This document shows positions 17,765-29,294 of a stretch of 64,000 bases of DNA, one piece after another. Numbering within the stretch: position 1 is the stretch's first letter; each line of letters starts with the position of its first letter. This stretch comes from Alloyangia pacifica (GTDB lineage: Bacteria > Pseudomonadota > Alphaproteobacteria > Rhodobacterales > Rhodobacteraceae): the NCBI RefSeq assembly GCF_900116195.1, contig NZ_FOZW01000005.1:1-64000 (forward strand), given 5' to 3'. The notes under the pieces are model-generated. The model did no database searches and was not told where the DNA came from. It was given only the letters and a program-made list of their open reading frames with translations. Both the position numbers and the translations under genes were made by a program.

Positions 17765-18799
17765 ATGACAGTCAGGGTAGCCATAAACGGCTTCGGCCGT
17801 ATCGGGAGAAATGTGCTCCGCGCCGTCGCGGAATCGGGCCGCACCGACATCGAGGTGGTCGCGATCAACGACCTCGGCCCGGTCGAGACCAACGCCCATC
17901 TGCTGCGCTTCGACAGCGTGCACGGCCGCTTCCCCGGTGAGGTGACGGTACGCGGCAGCACCATCGACCTCGGGCGCGGGCCGATCGAGGTGACCGCGCT
18001 GCGCAACCCCGCGGATCTGCCGTGGGAGGGCGTCGACGTGGCGCTCGAATGCACCGGCCTCTTCACCGACCGCGACAAGGCGGCGCTGCACCTGCAGAAC
18101 GGATCAAAGCGCGTGCTGGTCTCGGCCCCCGCCGAGGGCGCGGACAAGACGGTGGTCTACGGCGTCAACCACCGCGAGCTACGCGCTGAACACGTTGTCG
18201 TCTCGAACGCCTCCTGCACCACCAACTGCCTCTCGCCCGTGGCCAAGGCGCTGAACGACGCGATCGGCATCGAAAAGGGCTTCATGACCACGATCCACAG
18301 CTACACCGGCGATCAGCCGACGCTGGACACGATGCACAAGGACCTCTACCGCGCCCGCGCCGCCGCGCAGTCGATGATCCCCACCAGCACCGGTGCCGCC
18401 AAGGCCGTCGGCCTCGTGCTGCCGGACCTGAACGGCAAGCTCGACGGCGTGGCGATCCGGGTGCCGACGCCCAATGTATCGGTCGTCGATCTGGTGTTCG
18501 AGGCCTCGCGCGACACCACGGTCGAGGAGGTCAACGCCGCGATCCGCGCCGCCGCCGACGGGCCGCTCAAGGGCGTGCTGGGCTACACCGATCAGCCCAA
18601 TGTCTCGACCGACTTCAACCACGACCCGCACAGCTCGGTGTTCCACATGGACCAGACCAAGGTCATGGCCGGGCGGATGGTGCGGATCCTGTCCTGGTAC
18701 GACAACGAATGGGGCTTTTCCAACCGCATGGCCGACACCGCCGTGGCGATGGGCAAGCTCATCGGCGCCGAGGCTCGCGCCTCGCTGCAAGACGCCTGA
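17765..18799 (+). CDS. cbbG: Type I glyceraldehyde-3-phosphate dehydrogenase
   Basis: The 344-residue protein has the NAD(P)-binding [10 protein letters not shown] motif at residues 7-16, catalytic Cys in SNASCTTNC near residue 152, and [12 protein letters not shown] near the end. It reduces bisphosphoglycerate in the Calvin cycle. Position 19 bases after cbbT makes it part of the operon. Co-factor preference cannot be told from what is visible. Confidence 0.95.
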   Translation: MTVRVAINGFGRIGRNVLRAVAESGRTDIEVVAINDLGPVETNAHLLRFDSVHGRFPGEVTVRGSTIDLGRGPIEVTALRNPADLPWEGVDVALECTGLFTDRDKAALHLQNGSKRVLVSAPAEGADKTVVYGVNHRELRAEHVVVSNASCTTNCLSPVAKALNDAIGIEKGFMTTIHSYTGDQPTLDTMHKDLYRARAAAQSMIPTSTGAAKAVGLVLPDLNGKLDGVAIRVPTPNVSVVDLVFEASRDTTVEEVNAAIRAAADGPLKGVLGYTDQPNVSTDFNHDPHSSVFHMDQTKVMAGRMVRILSWYDNEWGFSNRMADTAVAMGKLIGAEARASLQDA

Positions 18800-18819
18800 C
18801 CGCCGAAGGGAGGAGACCC

Positions 18820-19899
18820 ATGGCACTCATCACGCTCAGACAGCTTCTCGATCACGCCGCCGAACAGGGCTACGGCGTGCCCGCCTTCAACATCAACAAC
18901 ATGGAGCAGGGCCTGGCGATCCTTCGCGCCGCCGAGGCCTGCGACGCACCGGTGATCCTGCAGGCCAGCCGCGGCGCGCGCAGCTACGCCGGTGACATCA
19001 TGCTGCGCCACATGGTCGAGGCGCTGGCGGAAATGTACCCGCGCAACCCGATCGTGCTGCATCAGGACCACGGCAACAACGACGCCACCTGCCTCTCGGC
19101 AATCCGCCACGGCTTTACCTCGGTGATGATGGACGGCTCTCTGGAGGAGGACATGAAGACCCCCGCGTCTTACGAATACAATGTCGAGATCAGCGCGAGG
19201 GTCACCCGCGCCGCCCATGCCGTCGGCGCCAGCGTCGAAGGAGAGCTGGGCGTTCTGGGCTCGCTGGAAACGGGCGAGGCGGCGGCAGAGGATGGCTCGG
19301 GCGCGGAAGGCAAGCTCGACCATTCGCAGCTGCTGACCGATCCCGATCAGGCGGTGGACTTCGTGCTGGCCACCCAATGCGACGCGCTCGCCATCGCCTG
19401 CGGCACCAGCCATGGCGCCTACAAGTTCACCCGCGCGCCCGACGGCGACATCCTGTCGATGCAGACCATCGCCGCCATCCACGAGAAGCTGCCCGACACG
19501 CATCTGGTCATGCATGGCTCCAGCTCGGTGCCGCAGCACCTGCAGGACCTGATCAACGCAAGCGGCGGACACATGCCACAGACCTACGGCGTGCCGGTGG
19601 AGGAGATCGAGCGCGGCATCCGCATGGGCGTGCGCAAGGTGAACATCGACACCGACTGCCGCATGGCGATGACCGGCCAGTTCCGCAAGGTGGCGATGGA
19701 CAGGCCCGAGGAGTTCGACCCGCGCAAGTTCATGATCCCCGCGATGAAGGAACTTGAAGCGCTCTGCACAGACCGTTTCGAGCGCTTCGGCACCGCCGGG
19801 CAGGCCGGCAGGATCACCCCGATCAGCCTCGACGACATGGCCCGGCGCTACGCAAGCGGCGCGCTCGCCCCCCGCATCGCCGCCGACCGCGCGGCCTGA
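18820..19899 (+). CDS. cbbA: Class II fructose-bisphosphate aldolase (Calvin cycle subtype)
   Basis: The 359-residue zinc aldolase has the VLHQDHGNN motif near residue 83, SVMMDGSL near 105, zinc ligand region [10 protein letters not shown], and GTSHGAYKF near 198. It joins triose phosphates to fructose-1,6-bisphosphate, and to sedoheptulose-bisphosphate in this pathway. The ribosome site is GGGAGGAG, and spacing on both sides is about 20 bases. Confidence 0.95.
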   Translation: MALITLRQLLDHAAEQGYGVPAFNINNMEQGLAILRAAEACDAPVILQASRGARSYAGDIMLRHMVEALAEMYPRNPIVLHQDHGNNDATCLSAIRHGFTSVMMDGSLEEDMKTPASYEYNVEISARVTRAAHAVGASVEGELGVLGSLETGEAAAEDGSGAEGKLDHSQLLTDPDQAVDFVLATQCDALAIACGTSHGAYKFTRAPDGDILSMQTIAAIHEKLPDTHLVMHGSSSVPQHLQDLINASGGHMPQTYGVPVEEIERGIRMGVRKVNIDTDCRMAMTGQFRKVAMDRPEEFDPRKFMIPAMKELEALCTDRFERFGTAGQAGRITPISLDDMARRYASGALAPRIAADRAA

Positions 19900-19909
19900 A
19901 CCATCCTGA

Positions 19910-21500
<1,591 letters not shown>

Positions 21501-21510
<10 letters not shown>

Positions 21511-21920
21511 GACAAGGACAGTTCAGCTTCCTGCCCGACCTGACGGATGACGACATCCACGCGCAGGCCCAATACGCCATCGACAAGGGCTGGGCCGTGT
21601 CGGTCGAATACACCGACGATCCGCACCCGCGGAACACCTACTGGGAGATGTGGGGCCATCCGATGTTCGACAATCGCGACGCCGCCGCCGTGGTCTTCGA
21701 GGTCAATGAATGCCGCAAGGAGCATGGCGGGAAATACATCCGCGTCATCGCCTTCGACAGCTCGGCCGGCTGGGAGTCGATCCGCATGAGCTTCATCGCG
21801 GGCCGTCCCGCCGAAGAGCCCGGCTTCCGCGTCGTGCGGCAGGAGGGCGAGGGCCGCAGCATCCGCTACACGATCGAAAGCTACGCCGTGCGCGCGCCCG
21901 AAGGCCGCCGCTACGCCTAG
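21501..21920 (+). CDS. cbbS: RubisCO small subunit, red type
   Basis: The 139-residue small subunit contains the typical [13 protein letters not shown] start, [20 protein letters not shown] and the long C-terminal extension ([20 protein letters not shown]) that is characteristic of red-type enzymes and forms beta-hairpins in the central channel. It has an AAAGGAG ribosome site. The spacer from cbbL is unusually long at 118 bases. Confidence 0.96.
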
Positions 21921-22038
21921 GCCCCTTCTACACCCGAGCCCTTCCCGCGCCCGAACCTCCTTGGGCGCGGGCAGCGGGGCGTCCTCTTCCAGTCCAAGCA
22001 GGACGCCCCACCCCAGCCCCCCGAGTTCGGAGCCCGAG

Positions 22039-23001
22039 ATGACCGAGACCCCGCAGACTGACACCGAACCAGCCCCCGCAGAACACCCCGAGCGCCCCAG
22101 CACCGTCGATCTCGCCGCCGCCTTCGAGGGCAGCGGCGTGCGCGAGGTTCTGGCCGAGCTCGACGCCACGATGATCGGCCTCGCCCCGGTCAAGGCGCGC
22201 ATCCGCGAAACCGCCGCGCTGCTGCTGGTCGACAAGGCGCGCCGGCAGATGGGGCTCGCCACCGAAACGCCGACCCTGCACATGTCCTTTACCGGCAACC
22301 CCGGCACCGGCAAGACCACCGTGGCGCTGAAGATGGCTGACCTGCTGCACCGCCTCGGCTACGTGCGCAAAGGCCATCTCGTCACCGTCACCCGCGACGA
22401 TCTCGTGGGCCAATACATCGGCCACACCGCCCCCAAGACCAAAGAGGTGCTGAAAAAGGCCATGGGCGGCGTGCTCTTCATCGACGAGGCCTATTACCTC
22501 TACCGCCCCGAGAACGAGCGCGACTACGGGCAGGAGGCGATCGAGATCCTGCTGCAGGTGATGGAGAACAACCGCGACGACCTCGTGGTGATCCTCGCCG
22601 GCTATGCGGGTCGCATGGACCGCTTCTTCGAGAGCAACCCCGGCTTCCGCTCGCGCATCGCCCATCACATCGAGTTTCCCGACTACAGCGACGACGAGCT
22701 TCTGCAGATCTCGCAGATCATGCTCGGCGCGCAGAACTACGCCTTCGACGAGGGCGCCCGCGCCACCATGGCCGACTACATCGCCGCCCGCCGCCACCAG
22801 CCGCATTTCGCCAATGCCCGCTCGATCCGCAATGCGCTAGACCGCGCCCGGCTGCGCCAGGCCAACCGGCTGTTCAACGAGGCGAAGGGCCCGCTTGGCA
22901 CCGAGGCGCTCTCGACCATCACCGAGGCCGACCTGCGCGCCTCCCGCGTCTTCCGCGGCGGGCTCGATGCGGATCGCCGGATGCGGCAGGCCGCCGAATG
23001 A
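22039..23001 (+). CDS. cbbX: Red-type RubisCO activase CbbX
   Basis: The 320-residue AAA+ protein has Walker [10 protein letters not shown] near residue 91, pore-loop region [14 protein letters not shown], Walker [12 protein letters not shown] and arginine-finger segment SNPGFRSRI. CbbX removes inhibitory sugar phosphates from red-type RubisCO by pulling the large subunit C-terminus. The first 25 residues are Pro/Glu/Thr rich. It lies 118 bases after cbbS. Confidence 0.96.
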   Translation: MTETPQTDTEPAPAEHPERPSTVDLAAAFEGSGVREVLAELDATMIGLAPVKARIRETAALLLVDKARRQMGLATETPTLHMSFTGNPGTGKTTVALKMADLLHRLGYVRKGHLVTVTRDDLVGQYIGHTAPKTKEVLKKAMGGVLFIDEAYYLYRPENERDYGQEAIEILLQVMENNRDDLVVILAGYAGRMDRFFESNPGFRSRIAHHIEFPDYSDDELLQISQIMLGAQNYAFDEGARATMADYIAARRHQPHFANARSIRNALDRARLRQANRLFNEAKGPLGTEALSTITEADLRASRVFRGGLDADRRMRQAAE

Positions 23002-23033
23002 CCGCTTCCACTTGGCAGAAATATCCCGGGGGA

Positions 23034-23065
23034 GTCCGCGGCACGCGGACGGGGGCAGCGCCCCC
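23034..23065. terminator. Two adjacent GC hairpins between cbbX and cbbE
   Basis: GTCCGCG at 23034-23040 pairs with CGCGGAC at 23044-23050, and GGGGGC at 23051-23056 pairs with GCCCCC at 23060-23065. They follow GGCAGAAATATCCCGGGGG, a motif I recall at many intergenic 3' ends in Rhodobacteraceae. They may reduce transcription into cbbE or mark an operon end. Confidence 0.5.
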
Positions 23066-23092
23066 CGCACCCTCGGCAAAAGGAGCCGTCCG

Positions 23093-23803
23093 ATGAGTTT
23101 TGACCACCCCTTCGACCGCACCGTGAAGATCGCCCCCTCGATCCTCTCCGCCGATTTTGCCAATTTCGGCGCCGAGATCCGCGCCGTCGAGGCGCAGGGC
23201 GCCGACTGGATCCACGTCGACGTGATGGATGGGCATTTCGTGCCCAATCTCACCTTCGGCCCGCCGCTGGTGAAAGCGATCCGCCCGCATATCTCGACGG
23301 TCATGGACGTGCACCTGATGATCGCCCCGGTCGATCCCTACATCGAGGCCTTTGCGGACGCCGGCGCCGACGTCATCACCGCCCACCTCGAGGCCGGCGC
23401 GAACACCCATCGCACGCTGCAGGCGATCCGCGCGACAGGTGCCAAGGCCGGTCTCGCGCTCAACCCCGGCACGCCGGTCGAAGCCGCCGCGCCGCTGCTG
23501 GATCTCTGCGATCTCGTCTGCCTGATGACCGTCAACCCCGGCTTCGGCGGTCAGAAGTTCATCCACAGCCAGATCGCCCAGGTGCGCAAGATACGCGAGA
23601 TGATCGGCGACCGCGAGATCCACATCGAGATCGACGGCGGCGTCGATCCCGCCACCGCGCCGCTGGTGGTCGAGGCCGGTGCCGACGTGCTGGTGGCGGG
23701 CTCGGCGGTGTTCCGGGGCGGCACGGTGGACGATCCGGCCCCCTACGGGCAGAATATCCAGGCAATTCGCGCCGCCGCGCATGGCACGCGCGACGCGGCC
23801 TGA
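23093..23803 (+). CDS. cbbE: Ribulose-phosphate 3-epimerase
   Basis: The 236-residue TIM-barrel enzyme has IAPSILSADFANFG at residues 13-26, VDVMDGHFVPNLTFGP near 43-58 and the VNPGFGGQKF motif, with the catalytic Asp pair visible (VDVMDG and EIDGGVD). It makes ribulose-5-phosphate from xylulose-5-phosphate for cbbP. The start has AAAGGAG. Confidence 0.95.
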   Translation: MSFDHPFDRTVKIAPSILSADFANFGAEIRAVEAQGADWIHVDVMDGHFVPNLTFGPPLVKAIRPHISTVMDVHLMIAPVDPYIEAFADAGADVITAHLEAGANTHRTLQAIRATGAKAGLALNPGTPVEAAAPLLDLCDLVCLMTVNPGFGGQKFIHSQIAQVRKIREMIGDREIHIEIDGGVDPATAPLVVEAGADVLVAGSAVFRGGTVDDPAPYGQNIQAIRAAAHGTRDAA

Positions 23804-23855
23804 CCCATCCAAGACCCTGTACATCACCCCGTGCAAGCCCCAAGGAGCCGAAGCC

Positions 23856-24410
23856 ATGGCCGTCTCTCCCCCCGTGTGCGATTTCGGCTGGGCCGCGCCC
23901 GGCTTCTCCCTGCCCGGCACCGATGGCCGGACCTACAGCCTCGAAGAACTGCGCGGCCCGAAGGGCACGCTGGTCATGTTCATCTGCAACCACTGCCCCT
24001 ACGTGCTGGCGGTGCTCGACCGGATCCTGCGGGACGCCCGCGCGTTGCAGGAGCTCGGCGTCGGCGTGGTGGCAATCAACGCCAATGACGCCGCCGCCTA
24101 CCCCAGCGACAGTTTCGAGAACATGCAGAAAATGTCGCGGGAGAAGGACTTTTCCTTCCCCTATCTCCATGACGAGAGCCAGCAGGTCGCACGCGCCTAT
24201 GGCGCCGCCTGCACGCCGGATTTCTTCGGCTTCGATACGGGTCTCGGCCTGCAGTACCGCGGCCGGCTCGACGCCTCGCGCAGGGATGCCGCGCCCGAGG
24301 GCACCCGCCGCGACCTCTTCGAAGCGATGAAGCAGGTCGCCAAGACCGGCACCGGCCCGCAGGAACAAGTTCCGTCGATGGGCTGTTCGATCAAGTGGAA
24401 GGCGGTGTGA
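23856..24410 (+). CDS. Thioredoxin-family protein (AhpC/TSA-like)
   Basis: The 184-residue protein has a thioredoxin fold with CNHCPYV near residues 46-52 in place of CxxC of thioredoxin (Cys-Asn-His-Cys), then an AINANDAAAYPSDSFENM segment found in a subgroup of bacterial peroxiredoxin-like proteins. There is no signal peptide. As the last gene of the cbb cluster it may serve redox control or peroxide defence, but this is inference from position. The ribosome site is AAGGAG. Confidence 0.8.
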   Translation: MAVSPPVCDFGWAAPGFSLPGTDGRTYSLEELRGPKGTLVMFICNHCPYVLAVLDRILRDARALQELGVGVVAINANDAAAYPSDSFENMQKMSREKDFSFPYLHDESQQVARAYGAACTPDFFGFDTGLGLQYRGRLDASRRDAAPEGTRRDLFEAMKQVAKTGTGPQEQVPSMGCSIKWKAV

Positions 24411-24851
24411 TCCATATAGCCGCGCAGCTGTCTGGCGGTGACGAGCCGGTCAATCCGTCGCGTCAAGCGGCCACAGAAGATGCGAAGCTCGGTGTTCATG
24501 CCGCCTGCGGTTCGTCCTGTCAGCAGTGGCAGCCGTCTGGCAAATATACCTACATATATGACCTAGTCTGTCTTGCTGCAGCGCCCTGAGGCTGCATCTC
24601 TACGCGCTTTTTTCCGGGCTGATACACCGATCCGAACCTCGTGCAACTGCATCGCTTTGACGTCCGCCGCGGCCGGGGAAAATGCCGCACTGCGGACGCC
24701 TCCAAGTTGCTTGGCCTTGTTCTCTTTTTGTGCTAGCAAGGGGCTCCGCCAAGAATTGGCGGTTACCCCGAACATGCAACACTCCTCAGAGGACGAGCCC
24801 AATCGCCCCTTGGTGACTGCATGGCTGGGCTTGAATAGGGAGAACATTCAC
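24411..24851. other. Intergenic region with no recognised gene
   Basis: About 440 bases, A/T richer than the neighbours from 24540 on. A minus-strand frame starting at 24499 reads protein-like for about 30 residues but runs into antisense of the thioredoxin gene. An A/T-rich stretch (CTTGTTCTCTTTTTGTGC near 24717) may be promoter for the small gene at 24852. Confidence 0.4.
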
Positions 24852-25022
24852 ATGGGTATTTTCAACCAAGCACAAACCACCGCCATCGAGCAGCTGCTCG
24901 CACAGGGGGTTTCCGATTTCGATATCGCTCAGCAAGTGTGCCCGGCAGGAGAGGATCCTGAGCTTCTGCTCGAGGCCGTCTCCATGCACCGCGAGCGCCA
25001 CGATCAGGCAACGACCGCCTAA
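24852..25022 (+). CDS. Small acidic protein of unknown function
   Basis: The 56-residue product (MGIFNQAQTTAIEQLLAQGV at the start) is acidic and helical, with a single Cys at residue 30. The segment IEQLLAQGVSDFDIAQQVCP resembles a helix-turn-helix-like repeat but is too short to assign. An AGGGAG site lies 11 bases before the ATG. It is flanked by decayed IS sequence on the right, so it may be an isolated resident or a remnant. Confidence 0.5.
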   Translation: MGIFNQAQTTAIEQLLAQGVSDFDIAQQVCPAGEDPELLLEAVSMHRERHDQATTA

Positions 25023-25149
25023 AAGCTGAAAGTAGTCCCAATTGCGAGCCCGCCGGCGACCTGCGCCGGCGCGCTCTTTGCTTGACGCGCGGATCGCAAG
25101 GACCGTCAACGTTTCGACCGCTCATTGGTCTCCGTGTCGACCGGTTTCC

Positions 25150-25770
25150 TATGCGTGGGTGAGGGTGCAATTTAGCAAACGCACAAAGGATGACAACCGC
25201 CAGACCGAACTGCTGAAGCAGGCCTTTGTCGGAAGCGGCAAGGTCTGCGGCCACCGCAAGCTGCATGACGATCCTCTCGAGCAAGGCGAAAGCGTCTGCC
25301 TGAACCGTTTTGCCCGCCTGACCAGGCTGGCCGCGATCACCGCACAGATCGGCTGCAAGCGCCGCCCCGAAGTATCGTGGCAAACCCTCGGTCGTGCTCG
25401 ACAACACCTTGGATCGGCAGCTCGACGTGGCGGAACCGGACAAGGTCTCGGACGAGACATCCTCCGCAATCGGTCCGAGGACAATGGCGAGTGACATCAC
25501 CTGCATACGCACGCCAGAGGGCTTTGCTTACCTGGCGGTTGTCATTGATCCGCTCTCGTGCCGAGTGGTCGCATGGTCCATGCAATCGCGCCAGTCGACC
25601 GACGCCGTCGCCGAGAGCTTCTTCAACCTCCTCAAGCGCGAGAGGATCAGGCGCCCCGCCTACCGGACCCGCCAAGAGGCGCGGCGGGACGTGTTCGACT
25701 ACTTCGAGGTGTTCTGCAATCCAAAACGCAAGCCCGCGCGCGATGCATGCAGTTTTCGCTACGTAAATGC
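25150..25770 (+). pseudogene. Decayed IS3-family transposase OrfB
   Basis: A first frame reads RQTELLKQAFVGSGKVCGHR and RLTRLAAITAQIGCKRRP, the N-terminal part of IS3-type OrfB. After a frameshift near 25380 a second frame reads VLDNTLDRQLDVAEPDK, ITCIRTPEGFAYLAVVIDP and AESFFNLLKRERIRR. The middle of the DDE domain between the second Asp and the catalytic Glu is deleted. It is a non-functional relic just before the ATPase gene at 25851. Confidence 0.85.
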
Positions 25771-25850
25771 GCCGATGCGGGGTACACTGCTGCGACTGTA
25801 TTTTCACCGACCATTTCTTAGCGAGTGACATTTTTGGAAAGGATTCCATC

Positions 25851-27245
25851 GTGAAACTGTTTTCGAAGTCTCCTCAGGAGACCGTTTCAGAACAGCCATT
25901 CCCGACAATTCCGGCCGAGATCGACGCAGCCAGCGCGCCGCAGCCCCACGACATCGCCGCAGACCCCGAAGGCCAGTTCTTTCTTCCCGGCACCGCACCC
26001 AAGACCATCGAAGAGACCGGGCTGTCCGAGAGTTTTCTGATCAACCACCTGTGCAAGGTCCTGCACGCGGGCGGCACGCTGACCCCGGCGCAGATCGCCG
26101 ACGTGGTGAAACTGCCCAAGCTGGTCTGCCGTCAGCTCATCAAGCAGATGACCGCGCTGATGCTGGTAGAGGCGCAGGGGCTCGACAGCGCCGACATCAA
26201 GTCCGATATCCGCTACACGTTGACCGATCTCGGCAAGGCATGGGCGCTGGATGCGCTCAACCTGTCGCAATACATCGGGCCCGTCCCGGTGACCCTCGAG
26301 GCGTTCGAGGCGCAGATCCGGCGCCAGTCCATCAGCCACGAGGAAATCCACCGCTCGGAGCTCGACCGAGCGCTGTCGCATCTGGTCATCCCGGATATTC
26401 TCAAGGCGCAGCTCGGGCCTGCGGCCAACTCCGGGCGCTCGATGCTGCTGTATGGCGAGCCGGGCAATGGCAAGACGTCCCTTGCCGAAGCGCTGGGGAT
26501 GTCCTTCCGCGACGTGCTAAGCTTTCCCTATGCGATCCTTGTCGGCCATCAGATCATTCGCTTTTACGACGAGACGCTGCACCAGACCGCGGACCTGCCC
26601 GAGGATCAGCCGCGGGGCGACCTGCGCTGGGTGCCCTGCCATCGCCCGGTGGTCATCGCGGGCGGCGAGCTGATGCTGCATATGCTGGACCTCTCCTTCG
26701 AGCACACGGCGCGCTTCTATGAGGCGCCGATGCATCTCAAGGCGCTCGGCGGGGTCTTCGTTCTCGACGACTTCGGCCGGCAGGCAGAGCCGCCGCAGGC
26801 CTATCTCAACCGCTGGATCGTGCCGCTGGAGAAAGGCTTCGACATCCTGTCGCTGCACACCGGCAAGAAGTTCGGCGTACCCTTCGATCAGCTGGTGGTC
26901 TTCTCGTCGAACATGCTGCCCGAAGAGATGGGCGATGACGCCGCGCTACGCCGCATCTACTTCAAGATCCACGTCCCCTCGCCCACCAAGGAAGACTACC
27001 TCCAGATTTTTCGCGACACCTGCGACAGCCTGCAGATCGCATGGCAGCCAGAGGTGATGGAGGTTTTCTTTGCCCGCAAATACGAGGAGGCGGGCTTTGT
27101 CACCTCAGGCGCGCATCCCGGGTTCCTGATGCGGCACATCCTGGCCGCCTGCCGCTACCTCGATCGCGAGCCGGAGCTGTCGCTCGACCTTCTGGAACTG
27201 GCCTGGCGAAACGTCGCGGCAAGCAAACGGCGCGACCGGCGCTGA
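25851..27245 (+). CDS. AAA ATPase with N-terminal winged-helix-like domain, beside the Tad locus
   Basis: The 464-residue protein starts at GTG 25851, with GGAAAGGA 7 bases before. Residues 60-150 look like a winged helix (LTPAQIADVVKLPKLVCRQL, RYTLTDLGKAWALDAL). The ATPase domain has Walker A GEPGNGKTS near 206-214 and Walker B GVFVLDDFG, followed by sensor-like FSSNM. There is no signal peptide or membrane segment. I know similar ATPases beside pilus or secretion loci in alphaproteobacteria, but no defined function. It converges with tadC across a shared terminator. Confidence 0.75.
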   Translation: MKLFSKSPQETVSEQPFPTIPAEIDAASAPQPHDIAADPEGQFFLPGTAPKTIEETGLSESFLINHLCKVLHAGGTLTPAQIADVVKLPKLVCRQLIKQMTALMLVEAQGLDSADIKSDIRYTLTDLGKAWALDALNLSQYIGPVPVTLEAFEAQIRRQSISHEEIHRSELDRALSHLVIPDILKAQLGPAANSGRSMLLYGEPGNGKTSLAEALGMSFRDVLSFPYAILVGHQIIRFYDETLHQTADLPEDQPRGDLRWVPCHRPVVIAGGELMLHMLDLSFEHTARFYEAPMHLKALGGVFVLDDFGRQAEPPQAYLNRWIVPLEKGFDILSLHTGKKFGVPFDQLVVFSSNMLPEEMGDDAALRRIYFKIHVPSPTKEDYLQIFRDTCDSLQIAWQPEVMEVFFARKYEEAGFVTSGAHPGFLMRHILAACRYLDREPELSLDLLELAWRNVAASKRRDRR

Positions 27246-27265
27246 AAGCGAAAACTCTCAAACAG

Positions 27266-27300
27266 AAACGCCGGGCATTCCGCCCGGCGTTTGTCATTTT
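27266..27300. terminator. Bidirectional rho-independent terminator
   Basis: AAACGCCGGGC at 27266-27276 and GCCCGGCGTTT at 27282-27292 form an 11-bp stem with an ATTCC loop and a following TTGTCATTTT. Convergent genes on each side make it a shared terminator for the AAA ATPase and the Tad operon. Confidence 0.9.
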
Positions 27301-27384
27301 CAGGTGACCGCATATCCGTATCCATAGGATCGGGGCCCGGTGACCTGCGATGCCAGTATACATTCTGCCCTGGCGGGTGTCCGA

Positions 27385-28305
27385 CTACTTCGGCGCGAGC
27401 CCGGTAAGGATCTCGATGACCGTCATCGTGATCGGCACCAGAACGATGATCAGGCTGACCGGGAACATGAAGAACGCCATCGGGAACAGCATCTTCACCG
27501 GCAGCGCATTGGCCTTTTCCTCGGCCTTCACGATGCGCATCTGGCGCATCTCGCGCGCAAAGCTGCGCAATGTGCGGCTGACGCTCGAGCCCAGTTCCTC
27601 GGATTGGCGGAACAGCACCGCAAGGGTGCGGGCCTCTTCGATCTGAACCCGGTCCGAAAAATTGTAGAGCGCTTCGTGCATGGGCCGCCCGGCGCGGATC
27701 TCGAGGTTCACGATCGACAGTTGCACCCCGAAGTCGGGGACGGTCTGCAGGAACTCGCGCGTCACCCGGTCCACCGCCGCGTCGATGCTGAGCCCGGCGT
27801 CGACACAGACCAGCAGCAGGTCCATGAAGTCGGGAAAGATCTTGCGGAACTCGCGCATCCGCTTCTTGGCCATGCGTTCGAGGACCACCGAGGCGAGGAT
27901 GAACACAAGCGCCGCGGCCAGCGCCGCGAGGATCAGCAAGGTCACCCGGCTGGCACTCGGCACGAATTTCTGAAGCGTCACCTGCAGCGCGACGAAGGCA
28001 ATCAATGCGGCGAGCATCCGGATCAGGTTGAATTTCGCAACCGCGCTTTTCGAGAAGAAGCCCGCCTGAACGAGACGCATCTCGAGGCTGTCCTTCTTCT
28101 TGGTCTTCACCACGTCGAGATAGTAGCGCAGGCGCTCGTTTCCGGTCCCGAGAAGCTCGTCGATCTCTGTGTCACTGCGCCGGCGCCGACGCGAACTTTC
28201 GATATTGCGCTCGACGTCGCGCCTTTGCGTCAGGGCGTTCAGGACCGCGAATGTGGCGATCAGAACCGCGGTGAAGACCGCCGCCAGAACCAGATACTCG
28301 TTCAT
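27385..28305 (-). CDS. tadC: Tad pilus inner-membrane platform protein TadC
   Basis: The 306-residue protein belongs to the type II secretion F family, with a membrane segment at the N-terminus, two near residues 95-140 and more at the C-terminus, and the cytoplasmic FPDFMDLLLVCVDAGLSIDAA motif. It forms the platform with TadB for pilus assembly by CpaF. It is the last gene of the operon and starts 25 bases after tadB. Confidence 0.93.
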   Translation of the reverse strand: MNEYLVLAAVFTAVLIATFAVLNALTQRRDVERNIESSRRRRRSDTEIDELLGTGNERLRYYLDVVKTKKKDSLEMRLVQAGFFSKSAVAKFNLIRMLAALIAFVALQVTLQKFVPSASRVTLLILAALAAALVFILASVVLERMAKKRMREFRKIFPDFMDLLLVCVDAGLSIDAAVDRVTREFLQTVPDFGVQLSIVNLEIRAGRPMHEALYNFSDRVQIEEARTLAVLFRQSEELGSSVSRTLRSFAREMRQMRIVKAEEKANALPVKMLFPMAFFMFPVSLIIVLVPITMTVIEILTGLAPK

Positions 28306-28330
28306 CGTTTTACCTCCTCGGCATGACGCC

Positions 28331-29293
28331 TCAGAAATCGAAATTGACCAGCTTGCGCAGGATCACCATGCCGAGACCCATCAGCACCAGACAGGTCGAC
28401 ACCACGATGGTGCCGTAACCGCTCTCCCAGACCGGGTCGAAATATTCCGGCACCAGCGTGCGGATCATGCTGAACAAGAAGAAGGGGAACAGCAGCATGA
28501 TCCACGAGGTGATCCGTCCCTCCGCCGAGATCGCCTTGATCTTGGCCTTGATCATCAGGCGGTCGCGGATCATCTGCGCGAGGTTCTCCAGGATCTCCGA
28601 CAGATTGCCGCCGGTGCCGCGCTGAACGCTCACCGTCACCGCCAGAAGGCTGAGCTCATCCGCGCCGACCCGGTCGATCATATTGAGCATCGCCTGATCG
28701 AGATCCGAGCCAAAGGTCATCTGATCGCTCAGGATACCGAACTCCGAGCCGATGGGATCGGGCATCTCTCGGGCCACCAGCGCCAGCGCCGCGTTGAGCG
28801 GGTGCCCGGCGTTGAGGCTGCGCACGATGATGTCTATGGCGGGCGCAAGCTGGCTGGTGAATTTCTTGATACGCGCCGCGCGCTTGCGATAGACGAGCAA
28901 CCCGCTCGTCACCACGGTGAGAACGAAGGCGATGCCCAGATCGACCGCCAGCCCCGTGCGCAGGAACAGGTGAACCGCCAAGTAGCAAAGGGCGTAGATA
29001 CCCAGCAGCCAAAGGAGGCGCCGCGGCGTGGTCATCTCCAGCCCAGACTGTGCGTAGAAACTGCGCAGCGCCTGCAGCAGCGAGGCATTCGCCCCCTGCT
29101 TGGCAGAACCACGACGCAGTAGCAGTTCGGTATGGGCCGCCTCCGCGCCCGACTTCAGCTTCAAAGCTTCAAGCCGGTTACGCACTTCAAGCGCGTTGCG
29201 GCGAATGCCGAAGACGACGCGCAGCACCGTGTCGGCAAGGATCAGCACGGCGACGAAGACCAGCCCGTAGATGACGATGGGAGCGTTCAGCAT
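28331..29293 (-). CDS. tadB: Tad pilus inner-membrane platform protein TadB
   Basis: The 320-residue F-family protein has an N-terminal membrane segment, paired segments near residues 90-130 and two at the C-terminus, and a cytoplasmic LAPAIDIIVRSLNAGHPLNAAL motif. It starts one base after the cpaF stop codon, so translation is probably coupled. Confidence 0.93.
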   Translation of the reverse strand: MLNAPIVIYGLVFVAVLILADTVLRVVFGIRRNALEVRNRLEALKLKSGAEAAHTELLLRRGSAKQGANASLLQALRSFYAQSGLEMTTPRRLLWLLGIYALCYLAVHLFLRTGLAVDLGIAFVLTVVTSGLLVYRKRAARIKKFTSQLAPAIDIIVRSLNAGHPLNAALALVAREMPDPIGSEFGILSDQMTFGSDLDQAMLNMIDRVGADELSLLAVTVSVQRGTGGNLSEILENLAQMIRDRLMIKAKIKAISAEGRITSWIMLLFPFFLFSMIRTLVPEYFDPVWESGYGTIVVSTCLVLMGLGMVILRKLVNFDF

Positions 29294-29294
29294 T

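Noticed and set aside
24410-24499. Short minus-strand start MNTELRIFCGRLTRR near the thioredoxin gene
   Set aside because: After about 30 residues the frame only reads antisense of the thioredoxin gene. No homolog recognised.
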